Shown here: positions 34,402 through 45,233 of the stretch, one piece after another
Layout: each line of letters begins with the position of its first letter
Position numbering within the stretch: the stretch's first letter is position 1
From: Oscillospiraceae bacterium
GTDB taxonomy: Bacteria > Bacillota > Clostridia > Christensenellales > Aristaeellaceae
Assembly (NCBI GenBank): GCA_031286995.1
Contig: JAITTS010000060.1
Coordinates: 1-47,965, forward strand
Direction: 5' to 3'
DNA length: 47,965 nucleotides
Notes under the pieces: generated by a model
Databases searched by the model: none
What the model was told of the DNA's origin: nothing
What the model saw: only the letters and a program-made list of their open reading frames with translations
Program-made: the position numbers and the translations under genes

Positions 34402-35159
34402 AGTTGGCATCGTGGAATGTGAACGGCCTGCGGGCCTGCATGGGTACGCGCGGTCTGTTTTTGCCTTATTTGGCGCGGGAAAACGCGGATATCTACTGCC
34501 TGCAGGAGACGAAGCTGAGCGGCGAAGCGCCGGATCTGGATATGCCGGGGTATCAGTTCTATTGGAACTATGCGCAAAAAAAAGGATATTCCGGCACCGC
34601 GGTGCTCACCCGGCGGCAACCGCTGAGCGTCACCTACGGCATCGGCATGCCCGAGCACGACGCAGAAGGCCGGGTGATCACCCTGGATTTCGGCTCGTTC
34701 TGCCTGGTGTGCGCCTACGTGCCCAACAGCCAGCGCGGTCTTCTGCGCTTGCCGTATCGCATGACCTGGGAACGGGATTTTAGGGCCTATCTCTGCGCCT
34801 TGGATGCGCAAAAACCCGTGATCATGTGCGGGGATTTGAATGTGGCCCACGAAGTGATAGACATTAAGAACGCTAAAGCCAATCGCATGAACGCCGGTTT
34901 TACGGATGAGGAGCGGGGACAGATGACCGAGCTGCTGCGTAGCGGCTTTGCAGACAGCTTTCGCCGCCTGCATCCGGATGCACGGGATGCCTACACCTGG
35001 TGGAGCTACTTTGGCACCGCCAGAGAGCGCAACATCGGGTGGCGCATCGATTACTTCATCGTCAGCGAGCGGCTGCTGCCGCGGGTTTCCGCGGCGGAAA
35101 TACGGGCCGATGTGTTGGGATCCGATCATTGCCCGGTAACACTGGAATTAGAGTGCTAG
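34398..35159 (+). CDS. xth: Exodeoxyribonuclease III
   Basis: MKLASWNVNGLRACM, YCLQETKLSGEAPD, CGDLNVAHEVIDI, WRIDYFIVSERLLPRV, DHCPVTLEL. Confidence 0.95.
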   Translation: MKLASWNVNGLRACMGTRGLFLPYLARENADIYCLQETKLSGEAPDLDMPGYQFYWNYAQKKGYSGTAVLTRRQPLSVTYGIGMPEHDAEGRVITLDFGSFCLVCAYVPNSQRGLLRLPYRMTWERDFRAYLCALDAQKPVIMCGDLNVAHEVIDIKNAKANRMNAGFTDEERGQMTELLRSGFADSFRRLHPDARDAYTWWSYFGTARERNIGWRIDYFIVSERLLPRVSAAEIRADVLGSDHCPVTLELEC

Positions 35160-35400
35160 ACCATTACTCTTCGTAAAAGTTTTCTTTTGCGCATAGTTTA
35201 TGAGTGACTACAATGTTAAAAGCACCCTCAAGTCTTGCAGTTTCGATCCGTCGCCTAAAATACAAGACGTTATTTTTAGTCCAAAAATTAGCGACGAACG
35301 CTCATAAGCGGTGGCAAACTCGCTCTCGCCCATCTGGACAGGGAAACTGTTTATGCGAGTTCGCCCCACCAAGGACGCAAAAATTTTATGTGAAAGCGTT
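35160..35400 (-). repeat. Possible dispersed/mobile-associated sequence of unknown type
   Basis: Compositional break; the minus-strand conceptual translation contains GANSHKQFPCPDGRERVCHRL (from 35360 leftward), resembling spurious ORFs I recall near mobile regions in gut Clostridia; memory-based only. Confidence 0.25.
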
Positions 35401-35413
35401 GGAGGGGCTGTGC

Positions 35414-36118
35414 GTGCAACCATTAAAGCTTGGCGTTTACCGCCACTACAAGGGCAATCATTACGAGGTCATCGGATTCGCCAAACATAGCGAATCCCTC
35501 GAAGATATGGTTATCTATAAAGCGCTGTACGGGGAACGCGGGACTTGGGTTCGTCCATTGTCCATGTGGGAGAACCCCATGGACGTTGGCGGCAAGACGA
35601 TCCAGAGATTCGAGTATGTCGGCGACAGTGAAATCATCAACCGGCCGGAAAAGAAAATCGTCTACTTCGATATGGATAATGTCCTTGTTGACTTTGAAAG
35701 CGGCATAGACAGACTATCCCCGGAGATACAAAAAGCGTATGAAGACAACCTGGACGAAGCGCCGCACATTTTCAGCCTGATGGATCCAATACCCGGCGCT
35801 ATCGAAGCGGTTCACCGGATTGCCGAACATTACGAGGTGTATATCCTCTCCACCTCGCCATGGAAGAACCCGGACGCCCTGCAGGACAAGCTGGATTGGA
35901 TCAAGAAGTACTTTGGCGCCGGAAATGATAGTCCGTTCTACAAACGGGTCATCATCACGCACCATAAGGACTTGAACAAGGGGGCTTTCCTGATTGATGA
36001 CCGGACGAAAAACGGCGCTGGAGAATTCGAGGGAGAATTGATTCAGTTCGGTACGGCGACATTCCCGGACTGGGCTGCTGTACTGGCATACCTGCTGCCG
36101 AAGAAGCCAGTGCCATGA
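35414..36118 (+). CDS. DUF1653 domain fused to HAD-type 5' nucleotidase
   Basis: GGAGGGG RBS 6 nt before GTG 35414; LGVYRHYKGNHYEVIGFAKHSESLEDMVIYKALYG...WVRPLSMWEN (DUF1653) followed by KIVYFDMDNVLVDFESG...YILSTSPWKNPDA (5'-nucleotidase-like). Confidence 0.82.
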   Translation: MQPLKLGVYRHYKGNHYEVIGFAKHSESLEDMVIYKALYGERGTWVRPLSMWENPMDVGGKTIQRFEYVGDSEIINRPEKKIVYFDMDNVLVDFESGIDRLSPEIQKAYEDNLDEAPHIFSLMDPIPGAIEAVHRIAEHYEVYILSTSPWKNPDALQDKLDWIKKYFGAGNDSPFYKRVIITHHKDLNKGAFLIDDRTKNGAGEFEGELIQFGTATFPDWAAVLAYLLPKKPVP

Positions 36119-36184
36119 CAGGCGCCGGGCCGGCGCGGTGCGCGGCCACCTGCCAGACAAAAAAACTGTTAAGGGGGAACAAAA

Positions 36185-36604
36185 ATGAATCAGGTCATCT
36201 ACTGCACAAAAACAGGCAACACAAAAAAACTTGCGCTTGCCGTGGCCCAGCGTACAGGGGCGATGATGAAAGCCGTTGATGAGCCGGGCGAAATCGCCGC
36301 TACCGGCACACTGTTTGTCGGCGCATCCGTCTACGGCGGCAAAATTGACCCGAAACTGCGGGCGTTCCTGCAAACGCTAAACCCCGGCATCGTCAAGCGG
36401 GTTGCGGTATTTGGTACGGCAATGGGCAAGCATTCCGCGCTTCCCGAGGTGACGGAAATTCTCTCCGGGAAAGGCATCGCGGTTTCCGAGAGAGAGTTTT
36501 TCTGCAAAGGCCGGTTTCTGTGCTTCTGCCGCAACCGCCCCAATGCCGATGACCTGGCGAAAGCCGGGGCCTGGGCACAGGAAATGGCCGAAGCCAAGGC
36601 CTGA
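36185..36604 (+). CDS. Flavodoxin-like protein
   Basis: VIYCTKTGNTKKLALAVAQRTG FMN-binding loop; GASVYGGKIDPKLRAFL; VAVFGTAMGK. Confidence 0.82.
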   Translation: MNQVIYCTKTGNTKKLALAVAQRTGAMMKAVDEPGEIAATGTLFVGASVYGGKIDPKLRAFLQTLNPGIVKRVAVFGTAMGKHSALPEVTEILSGKGIAVSEREFFCKGRFLCFCRNRPNADDLAKAGAWAQEMAEAKA

Positions 36605-36631
36605 TGCGCGAGCAAGGGTGAGGGCGCAAGC

Positions 36632-37153
36632 ATGATTCTGCCGGCAATCCGCGACAAACGGTTTATCACAATCCGCAGGGGCGGCACATTGACAGACGAC
36701 CACCATCGGCTCTTGGCGATTTGGGCGGCAGAATGTGCGGAACACGTCTTATGCTGTTTTGAAGCTGTTTCGAACGATGACCGCCCGCGCCGCGCGATAG
36801 AAACGGCCCGTGCCTGGGTAAACGGCGAAATCAAAATGACACAGGCCAAAGAAGCCGCGGGCGCGGCGCAAGACGCCGCGCGGGGGATAAAAGAAGTATC
36901 GGAAGCGGCACGCATGGCGGCGCTTTCAGCAGGGCAAGCGGCTGTCGTCGCGCACGTTGCGGCGCACGAATTGGGCGCGGCGGCTTACGCAATCCGCGCG
37001 GTTATGCAAGCCGTACCGAAAGCCGACAAAGAAGCGGCGCGCATTGCTGAATGCGCGTGGCAGCAAAGCCGGCTTCCTGTTCAAATCCGCGAGCTCGTGC
37101 TTGACGACCAACGCCTGAGAAACAACATTTGTTGGTTTGTATTTGGGCACTGA
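36632..37153 (+). CDS. Imm5-like putative immunity protein
   Basis: Ala-rich helical protein ending in LVLDDQRLRNNICWFVF; DRRPRRAIET-type block (DDRPRRAIETARAWVNGEIKMTQAKEAAGAAQDAAR) as recalled for Imm5-like proteins. Confidence 0.65.
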   Translation: MILPAIRDKRFITIRRGGTLTDDHHRLLAIWAAECAEHVLCCFEAVSNDDRPRRAIETARAWVNGEIKMTQAKEAAGAAQDAARGIKEVSEAARMAALSAGQAAVVAHVAAHELGAAAYAIRAVMQAVPKADKEAARIAECAWQQSRLPVQIRELVLDDQRLRNNICWFVFGH

Positions 37154-37200
37154 CAGCGCTCCCCCCTCACCCCCGCTGGCCACGAATTGTGCACACATCA

Positions 37201-37239
37201 AAGGGCTCCCTTGGTCACGCGTGACCAGAGAGCCCTTTT
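37201..37239. terminator. Bidirectional intrinsic terminator
   Basis: AAGGGCTC...TTGGTCAC-GC-GTGACCA...GAGCCCTT followed by TTTT. Confidence 0.8.
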
Positions 37240-37353
37240 AGATTGCAGCTTGCTACGCCGCAGAAGGCGGAAACCGCCGCTTAAGGCTGTACTCAAGACG
37301 GTCTTTGTCTTTGTATCCCCTTGGCATGGCGCGACAACCGGCGTCGGCGCGAA

Positions 37354-39732
37354 TCAGGGCGCGGCGGTTGCCGCGGGCGTGCTCACCGGCGCAGCGGTGG
37401 GGGTTACTGTGGGCGCTGCCGTGGGCGTTGCAGCCGGGGCCTGCGTGGGTGCTGTGGTGGGCGCGGCGGTCGGTGTCGCCGCAGGCTCGGCTGCCGGGGC
37501 CTCCGTGGCCGGGGCATCCCCCACCTTGGCAAAGGGATATTCGGCACCGTAGGTCTCTACGTACACCAGGCGCATCTGCTGCACGATCTGGTTGGGTTTG
37601 TCGCTGGCATCCCTTGGGGTGCCCACAATGGCATCCGCCGTATTCATGCCGCCCAGCACACCGCCAAAGGCCGCGTACTGGCCATCCAAGAAGGAGGCAT
37701 CCGCCACGCAGATAAAGAACTGCGAACCCGCGCTGTCATTATCCGCACTGCGGGCCATGGATAGGATGCCCCGGGCATGGGTGACGGGGTTTTCCACACC
37801 ATTCGTGGAGAACTCGCCCTGGATGCTGTAGCCGGGCCCGCCTGTGCCCGTGCCATCCGGGTCGCCACCTTGGATCATAAAATCCGGGATGACGCGGTGG
37901 AAGATGGTGCCGTTGTAGAAGCCGCTACCCGCCAGTGAGACAAAGTTGCCCACGGAGATGGGCGCGGTCTCGGGGTACAGCTCGCCGTAAATCAGGCCGC
38001 CGTCGTTCATTACGATGGTGAACACGGGCTTTTTGCCCGCAGCATCCACAGCCTGCGCGGTGACAGCGCCGGCGGTCAACGCCGCCTCATCCGCCACGGG
38101 GACCGTATCCGCCAGGTTTACATAGCCGTAGCGTGGCAGGGCATCCGCAAGGGATACAAAGGCCCACGTTACCCCCGCCTCGTCGGTCAGCTTGCCCAAC
38201 ACGGTCAGGCCGGTATCTGCGGCCAACAACGCCAGGGGCGTGCCCGAGGGCTTATCCAGCAGGGCAACGCCATCCGTCGCGGCTTTGGCGTAGGCGGTGG
38301 CCAGGGGGACGGGTTCGGCCACGGGCGGCGCAGTCACCAGCGTATCCAGGAAGGTTTGGATGTTGGCGGTCTCCAACCATTCGGATTTGGCTACGGCAAA
38401 CGCGTCGCTCTTCTTCTGGCTCAGTTGGCTCTCTATAAAAGACGCCTGGTCTGTTTCAAAAGGCGTCTCCCCCTCCGCGATGTCGGCTGCGTAGCGCAGA
38501 ATGTGCGCGCCCACATCCGTCATCACCACCGGGGAGATATCCCCCGGCTTGGCCAGCGCCATGGCGGCGGTGGCAAAAGCCTCGCCATAGCCCTGCACGC
38601 CCGCGGCAACGGGGTAGCCATTGGGCAACGTGGCCATGCTGGCATCCTGCCCGTACTCGGTCATGGCCTCGAGAAAATCTTTGCCTGCCTGTAGCTCGGC
38701 CAGTATCTCCTCCGCGCGGGCCTGGGCGGCGGTGAACTCCTCCTCCGCGGCGGCTTGCAGCATAATGTGCTGTATGTAGCGATAGCCCGGCGGGTTGTAG
38801 ACGATCTGCGTGCCGCCCAACATGTCACTGACATAGGCGTCGGGGTTTTCCGCATAGGCCTGTTTGGCGTTGGTCACCATGTCCGCATAAGCAGCGCGGG
38901 CCTCTTCCTCGGTGACGGTCACATCCTTGGTCACGCTCTCCTCTACCCTGCTGTACATCGCATCGTACTGTGCCTGGGCCAACAGCGATTCCGGCGTGTA
39001 CTGATAGCTCTGCAGCTCGGCCACGGTCAAGGCATCCAGCTCATCCTCTCCCGCGTCAGGGTGCGTCTCCTTCATCTCGGTCTTGGCCAGATCAAAATTT
39101 TGCTGATAGTCGGCCTGCACCTGCTGGGCGATGGTGGCCTCCTGCTCCGGCGTGGCCTGGGCCACACCCAATTCTTGCGCGTTGCTCTGTACCACCATGC
39201 GCTCGGCCTTGTTCTGCAGCACGGATTCCGCAATCGCCCGCTGCAGCTCCATATCCGTCAAGTCCACGGTCTGTCCGTACATGGACATGTACATGGCGTA
39301 GACCTGCTTTTGTGATTCAATCTCCGCGATCACATCCTTGCGCAGGATATTCTGCCCATTCACCGTGGCCACTACGGTGTCGCCGTTCGCCTCCGCAGGG
39401 GCCTCTTCAGCGGTCGCGGATGCCGTCGCAACGGGTACGGGTGTGGCGGGCTGTGTGGGCTGCGCCGTGGGTTCTACTGTCGGCTCCGCCGTGGGCGCGG
39501 CTGTCGGGGCTGCCGTTGGCGCGGCGGTGGCAACCGCTGTGGGCTGCGCCGTGGGTTCTGCTGTCGGCTCCGCCGTGGGCGCCTCAGTAGGCGCCGGTGT
39601 AGGGGCCTCTGTGGGCGCTGCCGTGGGCTCGGGCGTAGCGGCGGGGGGTTGCTGCCCGCACCCGGCCAGTAGCAGGGCCAACGCCAGCACCAGCGCCAGA
39701 ATGGTTCCCTTGCGCGCGCGGTTTCGTATCAA
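37354..39732 (-). CDS. Lipoprotein combining SurA_N/parvulin, SH3-like and cyclophilin PPIase domains with Pro-Thr-Ala-rich tails
   Basis: Lipobox LALALLLAGC; NGQNILRKDVIAEIESQ; YIQHIMLQAAAEEEFTAAQARAEEILAELQAGKDFLEAMTEYGQDASM; cyclophilin NFVSLAGSGFYNGTIFHRVIPDFMIQGGDPDGTGTGGPGYSIQGEF. TTG start preceded by GGAGGG. Confidence 0.88.
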   Translation of the reverse strand: MIRNRARKGTILALVLALALLLAGCGQQPPAATPEPTAAPTEAPTPAPTEAPTAEPTAEPTAQPTAVATAAPTAAPTAAPTAEPTVEPTAQPTQPATPVPVATASATAEEAPAEANGDTVVATVNGQNILRKDVIAEIESQKQVYAMYMSMYGQTVDLTDMELQRAIAESVLQNKAERMVVQSNAQELGVAQATPEQEATIAQQVQADYQQNFDLAKTEMKETHPDAGEDELDALTVAELQSYQYTPESLLAQAQYDAMYSRVEESVTKDVTVTEEEARAAYADMVTNAKQAYAENPDAYVSDMLGGTQIVYNPPGYRYIQHIMLQAAAEEEFTAAQARAEEILAELQAGKDFLEAMTEYGQDASMATLPNGYPVAAGVQGYGEAFATAAMALAKPGDISPVVMTDVGAHILRYAADIAEGETPFETDQASFIESQLSQKKSDAFAVAKSEWLETANIQTFLDTLVTAPPVAEPVPLATAYAKAATDGVALLDKPSGTPLALLAADTGLTVLGKLTDEAGVTWAFVSLADALPRYGYVNLADTVPVADEAALTAGAVTAQAVDAAGKKPVFTIVMNDGGLIYGELYPETAPISVGNFVSLAGSGFYNGTIFHRVIPDFMIQGGDPDGTGTGGPGYSIQGEFSTNGVENPVTHARGILSMARSADNDSAGSQFFICVADASFLDGQYAAFGGVLGGMNTADAIVGTPRDASDKPNQIVQQMRLVYVETYGAEYPFAKVGDAPATEAPAAEPAATPTAAPTTAPTQAPAATPTAAPTVTPTAAPVSTPAATAAP

Positions 39733-39939
39733 TGTGTTTCCCTCCAATTTTTGTTTTACAAACACCTTGCCGTGTATTGGGTCATTATATCATGATAGAT
39801 GCGCTAAACGCAACAAATGTTGCGGCAGCGCGCGGGCTTGCGGCGTGCGCGCCGGCAGTTCCGCCACCCGGCGGGCTGGGGAGAGCAGCGGCAGCCACGC
39901 CCCCATGCGCCGTTGCCGGGGCTTTTGACGGGTTTGCCC

Positions 39940-39953
39940 GTGCCCATGGGCAC
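39940..39953. other. Perfect palindrome / hairpin near 3' end of cardiolipin synthase transcript
   Basis: GTGCCCATGGGCAC, flanked by CCC...GGG. Confidence 0.3.
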
Positions 39954-40031
39954 AGACGGGTACAAAATAACAGGCCCTCCGGTTCGCCGTGGGCGCGCAT
40001 CTTCACGGTCACCCGCATCCTCGCCTGCTTC

Positions 40032-41609
40032 TTACATCAGCGGCGCGAAGAGCCTCAACACGGGCTGGGCCATCTTTTTATACCAAGGACGGCGCTGCCA
40101 GGCCGCCAGCGATATCTCCCCGGATACGGCCAGCGCCGCCTCAATATCCTCCTGCACGGCGCCGGGCATATCGCCCCCCGCCACCCACACCGCGCACTCA
40201 TAGTGCAAATGAAAAGACCGGTAGTCCATATTAACGCTGCCCACAGCCGCCATGGCTCCATCACAAACCATCAGTTTGGAATGGATGAATCCGGGCGTAT
40301 ACTCATACACCCGCACTCCCGCGCGCAGCAATTCTCCGTAAAAGGATTGGCTGGTGAGGTGCACGTACCAGTGATCCGGCACGCTGGGCAGCAAAATGCG
40401 CACATCCACCCCGCACTGGGCGGCCACACACAGCGCGTCGAGCATGATATCATCCACCACCAGGTAAGGCGTGGTGATATACAGCGTGTGCTGGGCCGCG
40501 GCGATCATCTGGCGGTATACATTCTCAGCTGGGTTATTCGGGTTGTTGTGCGGGCCGTCTTCATAGGGCTGGGCGAAGCCCGGCCCATCCATCCCGCTTG
40601 CGGGCGGCGGCACGGGCAGAGGCGCTTCCGCATCATCCCCGGCCATAGCCTGCCACATTTGGGTGAAAAACAGCGTCAGGCTGTGCGCCGCCGGGCCCGC
40701 CACCCGCAGGGCGCTATCCTTCCAGTGCCCGCCCAGCTTGGCGTACAGGTTAGCGTACTCATCGGCGATGTTAATGCCCCCTGTGTAGGCCACATGGCCA
40801 TCCACGGCCAATATTTTGCGATGATCGCGGTAATTGAGGTAAAGCTGGCTGGTGTAACGCTGCACAGGATTGAACACGCGCACCTGAATGCCCGCAGCGC
40901 GCAACCGCTCTAAAAAAGCGCGGTTCGTGGTCAGCAGCGAACCGATATCATCGTAGAGCAAGCACACGGTCACCCCCTGGGCCGCCTTGCGCGCCATCAC
41001 ATCCAAGAAGCGCTCGAACAGCGCACCCTCGAATACGATAAAAAATTCCATATAGATGAAAGCCTGCGCGCCCTCCATATCCGCCAGCATGGCCTCGAAA
41101 GCCGGGGCGCCCTCGCCCCAGTAGTGCAACTGCGACCCCGTGTACAGGGGAAAGCCCTGCCCTGCCAGGTAGCGCGCCACGCGCAGGCCCTGGGGCTGCG
41201 CCGCAGCCAGCGCTTGCAGCGCCGCGGCGGAGGGCAGCGCCTCATCCGCACGCCGCGCAGCCGCGCGCTGCAAGCGCCTGCCAAACGCGTTGTAGCGGCT
41301 GCCCCTACCCCACAGCAGGTACAGCGCCAGGCCAAACACACCTAACAGCAGCACAATGAGCACCCAGGCGTAGCGGTAAGATGGATTTTGATGGTTGTTG
41401 AGCAGCGCTACCACCGCCAGGCCGCTGAGGAGTTCCAGCCCCGCGTAAAGGGGTACGGCGTCGCGCGATAAAAAACGCAAAAACAGCCAGCACAGCGTCA
41501 ACTGAGAGGCTACCATCACCACAACCAGCAGGATACGCGGCGCAACGGCCAGCCACAGCGCCGCGTTGGATCGCCTGCCCGCCGCCCGCTTTTTCATTCC
41601 GCGCGCCAT
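40032..41609 (-). CDS. cls: Cardiolipin synthase (phospholipase D family)
   Basis: Two HKD-like motifs: NYRDHRKILAVDGHVAYTGGINIADEY and IHSKLMVCDGAMAAVGSVNMDYRS. Confidence 0.95.
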   Translation of the reverse strand: MARGMKKRAAGRRSNAALWLAVAPRILLVVVMVASQLTLCWLFLRFLSRDAVPLYAGLELLSGLAVVALLNNHQNPSYRYAWVLIVLLLGVFGLALYLLWGRGSRYNAFGRRLQRAAARRADEALPSAAALQALAAAQPQGLRVARYLAGQGFPLYTGSQLHYWGEGAPAFEAMLADMEGAQAFIYMEFFIVFEGALFERFLDVMARKAAQGVTVCLLYDDIGSLLTTNRAFLERLRAAGIQVRVFNPVQRYTSQLYLNYRDHRKILAVDGHVAYTGGINIADEYANLYAKLGGHWKDSALRVAGPAAHSLTLFFTQMWQAMAGDDAEAPLPVPPPASGMDGPGFAQPYEDGPHNNPNNPAENVYRQMIAAAQHTLYITTPYLVVDDIMLDALCVAAQCGVDVRILLPSVPDHWYVHLTSQSFYGELLRAGVRVYEYTPGFIHSKLMVCDGAMAAVGSVNMDYRSFHLHYECAVWVAGGDMPGAVQEDIEAALAVSGEISLAAWQRRPWYKKMAQPVLRLFAPLM

Positions 41610-41719
41610 GGGTCCCCTCCCCTGCCTTTGTTTCGTATATATGATTGTAGCGGCGGGCGCTTTCGCTTGTCAAGTGCGCGAGGCAAAACAAAACAAATCA
41701 CAAAAATCAAAAATTAGTC

Positions 41720-41748
41720 TTGACAAACTTTTGGATGCGCCCTATAAT
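41720..41748 (+). promoter_or_regulatory. Consensus sigma-A promoter of feoAB
   Basis: TTGACA, 17 bp spacer, TATAAT. Confidence 0.85.
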
Positions 41749-41785
41749 CGTTAACGTAAGGTAACAAGAGAAAAGAGGCGCCACC

Positions 41786-41998
41786 ATGACGCTGCATCAA
41801 TGCCCCTTAGGCAGAGAAGTGACCATCAGGGCCTGCGACCTGGATGTGGATCTGCGCCGCAAGCTTGACACCATGGGCCTGCTGCCCGGCGCGCGCATAA
41901 CGCCTCTGCGCGCCACGCACGGCAACCTGGTGCTGTGCGTGTACGACGGACGCCTGGCCATTGACATGGGCCTGGCCAAAAGGATCACCGTAGCCTGA
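41786..41998 (+). CDS. feoA: Ferrous iron transport protein A
   Basis: Small SH3-like FeoA: LDVDLRRKLDTMGLLPGARITPLRATHGNLVLCVYDGRLAIDMGLAKRITV. Confidence 0.92.
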   Translation: MTLHQCPLGREVTIRACDLDVDLRRKLDTMGLLPGARITPLRATHGNLVLCVYDGRLAIDMGLAKRITVA

Positions 41999-42025
41999 CC
42001 GCCATCACAAAGGAGGGATTCCCCC

Positions 42026-44107
<2,082 letters not shown>

Positions 44108-44140
44108 CGGCACAAATACACGCGACAAGGAGATTGAACC

Positions 44141-44320
44141 ATGTCTTGGCTGGATATAGTGATCATCGCGACCGTCGCCGCACTGGTGGGGCTCATCGCC
44201 TGGCGCGGCGCGCGCAAGCGGCGGGCGCGCAAGCAGAACCCCTACGCCGCAGGAGGCGGATGCTGCGGATGCGCGGGATGCGCCGCGCAGAGCTGCCCGG
44301 ATAGGCAGCGGGGGGACTAA
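44141..44320 (+). CDS. FeoB-associated Cys-rich membrane protein
   Basis: MSWLDIVIIATVAALVGLIAWRGARKRRARKQNPYAAGGGCCGCAGCAAQSCPDRQRGD; RBS AAGGAG; absent from the ORF track. Confidence 0.85.
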   Translation: MSWLDIVIIATVAALVGLIAWRGARKRRARKQNPYAAGGGCCGCAGCAAQSCPDRQRGD

Positions 44321-44343
44321 CAAACTGTACATTTCATAAAAAA

Positions 44344-44390
44344 GGGCTGCTTGCCGGCTGAAACCCCGGCAGGCAGCCCCCCTTTGTTCT
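44344..44390 (+). terminator. Intrinsic terminator after feo operon
   Basis: GGGCTGCTTGCCGG/CCGGCAGGCAGCCC (one mismatch) followed by CCCTTTGTTCT. Confidence 0.7.
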
Positions 44391-44444
44391 GCAATGTCAA
44401 AGGTATTTCGGATAGTCGAAAAAATAATTTTTGCGTAACGCTAT

Positions 44445-45063
44445 ATGCCCGCTATCACTACCGATAATTCCCATTATGAAATCCGCGACGGAGTAGAAGT
44501 ATGTATTGATGAGGAATTGCCGTTTGATATTCCCGATTCGTGGGTGTGGGTTCACCTTGAAAGCGTGTGCGAGTATATTCAGCGCGGCAAGTCTCCGAAA
44601 ATACTCGCTCATCAAAAAATACCCCGTTGTGGCGCAAAAATGCAATCAGTGGAGCGGGTTTAGCATCGAAAAAGCGCAGTTCATTGAGCCGGATAGTTTG
44701 GCTTCATACGGTGAAGAACGCTTGTTGCTTAACTTGCTTCCCATTACCGAACTCATGCAGAAGTGCATTGAGGAGAACGCCCGCTTCGCCCTCGACCAGA
44801 CCGATTACCAAGAACGTTACGACGGGCTTGTCACCCGCTTCGATACGACGAAGGATCGCTATGAGGAGGTCACGGGGCTTATCTCAGAGCGGAAGGCTCG
44901 CGGCGAAATGATGGGCGCTTTCATCGCTGAACTGCAAAGGCAGGACGGACTGATAACCGATTTTGACGAGTGGCTTTGGTACAGCCTTGTGGACTGCGCC
45001 ACAATCTACAAGGAAAGCGACGTGCGGTTCACTTTTAAGAACGGCGCTGAAATACAGGCATAG
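44445..45063 (+). pseudogene. Chimeric remnant: HsdS fragment joined to a serine recombinase C-terminus
   Basis: HsdS-like [30 protein letters not shown] in one frame continuing as [31 protein letters not shown] in another; then [17 protein letters not shown]...[53 protein letters not shown], recombinase-like. Confidence 0.75.
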
Positions 45064-45075
45064 TCAGAAAAGCAA

Positions 45076-45118
45076 GAACCCACGGAGAGTTATATTCGCT
45101 ATCGTGGGTTTATTTTTA
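45076..45118 (+). terminator. Putative terminator
   Basis: AACCCACG...CGTGGGTT followed by TATTTTT. Confidence 0.5.
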
Positions 45119-45173
45119 TGCCAGTATTGATTTTATTAACGGCACAAAAATCAAATTTCAATCGCAATACCTA

Positions 45174-45202
45174 TTGACTTTCGTGCAAGTTTTATTTATA
45201 AT
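45174..45202 (+). promoter_or_regulatory. Sigma-A promoter of the AbiE operon
   Basis: TTGACT, 17 bp spacer, TATAAT. Confidence 0.8.
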
Positions 45203-45214
45203 AGTTGCATGAAA
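45179..45214. promoter_or_regulatory. Inverted-repeat candidate operator
   Basis: TTTCGTGCAA (45179-45188) and TTGCATGAAA (45205-45214) match as an inverted repeat at 9/10 positions and flank the -10. Confidence 0.6.
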
Positions 45215-45233
45215 ATCAAAGGAGGTGGTCGCT

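Noticed and set aside
35204-35413. N-terminal 70-aa extension of the DUF1653-HAD ORF
   Set aside because: A strong RBS precedes GTG 35414, and the upstream residues do not look like a domain.
39420-39650. Tandem DNA repeats as an independent element
   Set aside because: Explained by low-complexity Pro-Thr-Ala coding sequence.
39338-39928. GVGAAVGAAVGAAVATAVG repeat protein on the plus strand
   Set aside because: Antisense reading of the PTAAPTEAPT low-complexity lipoprotein linker.
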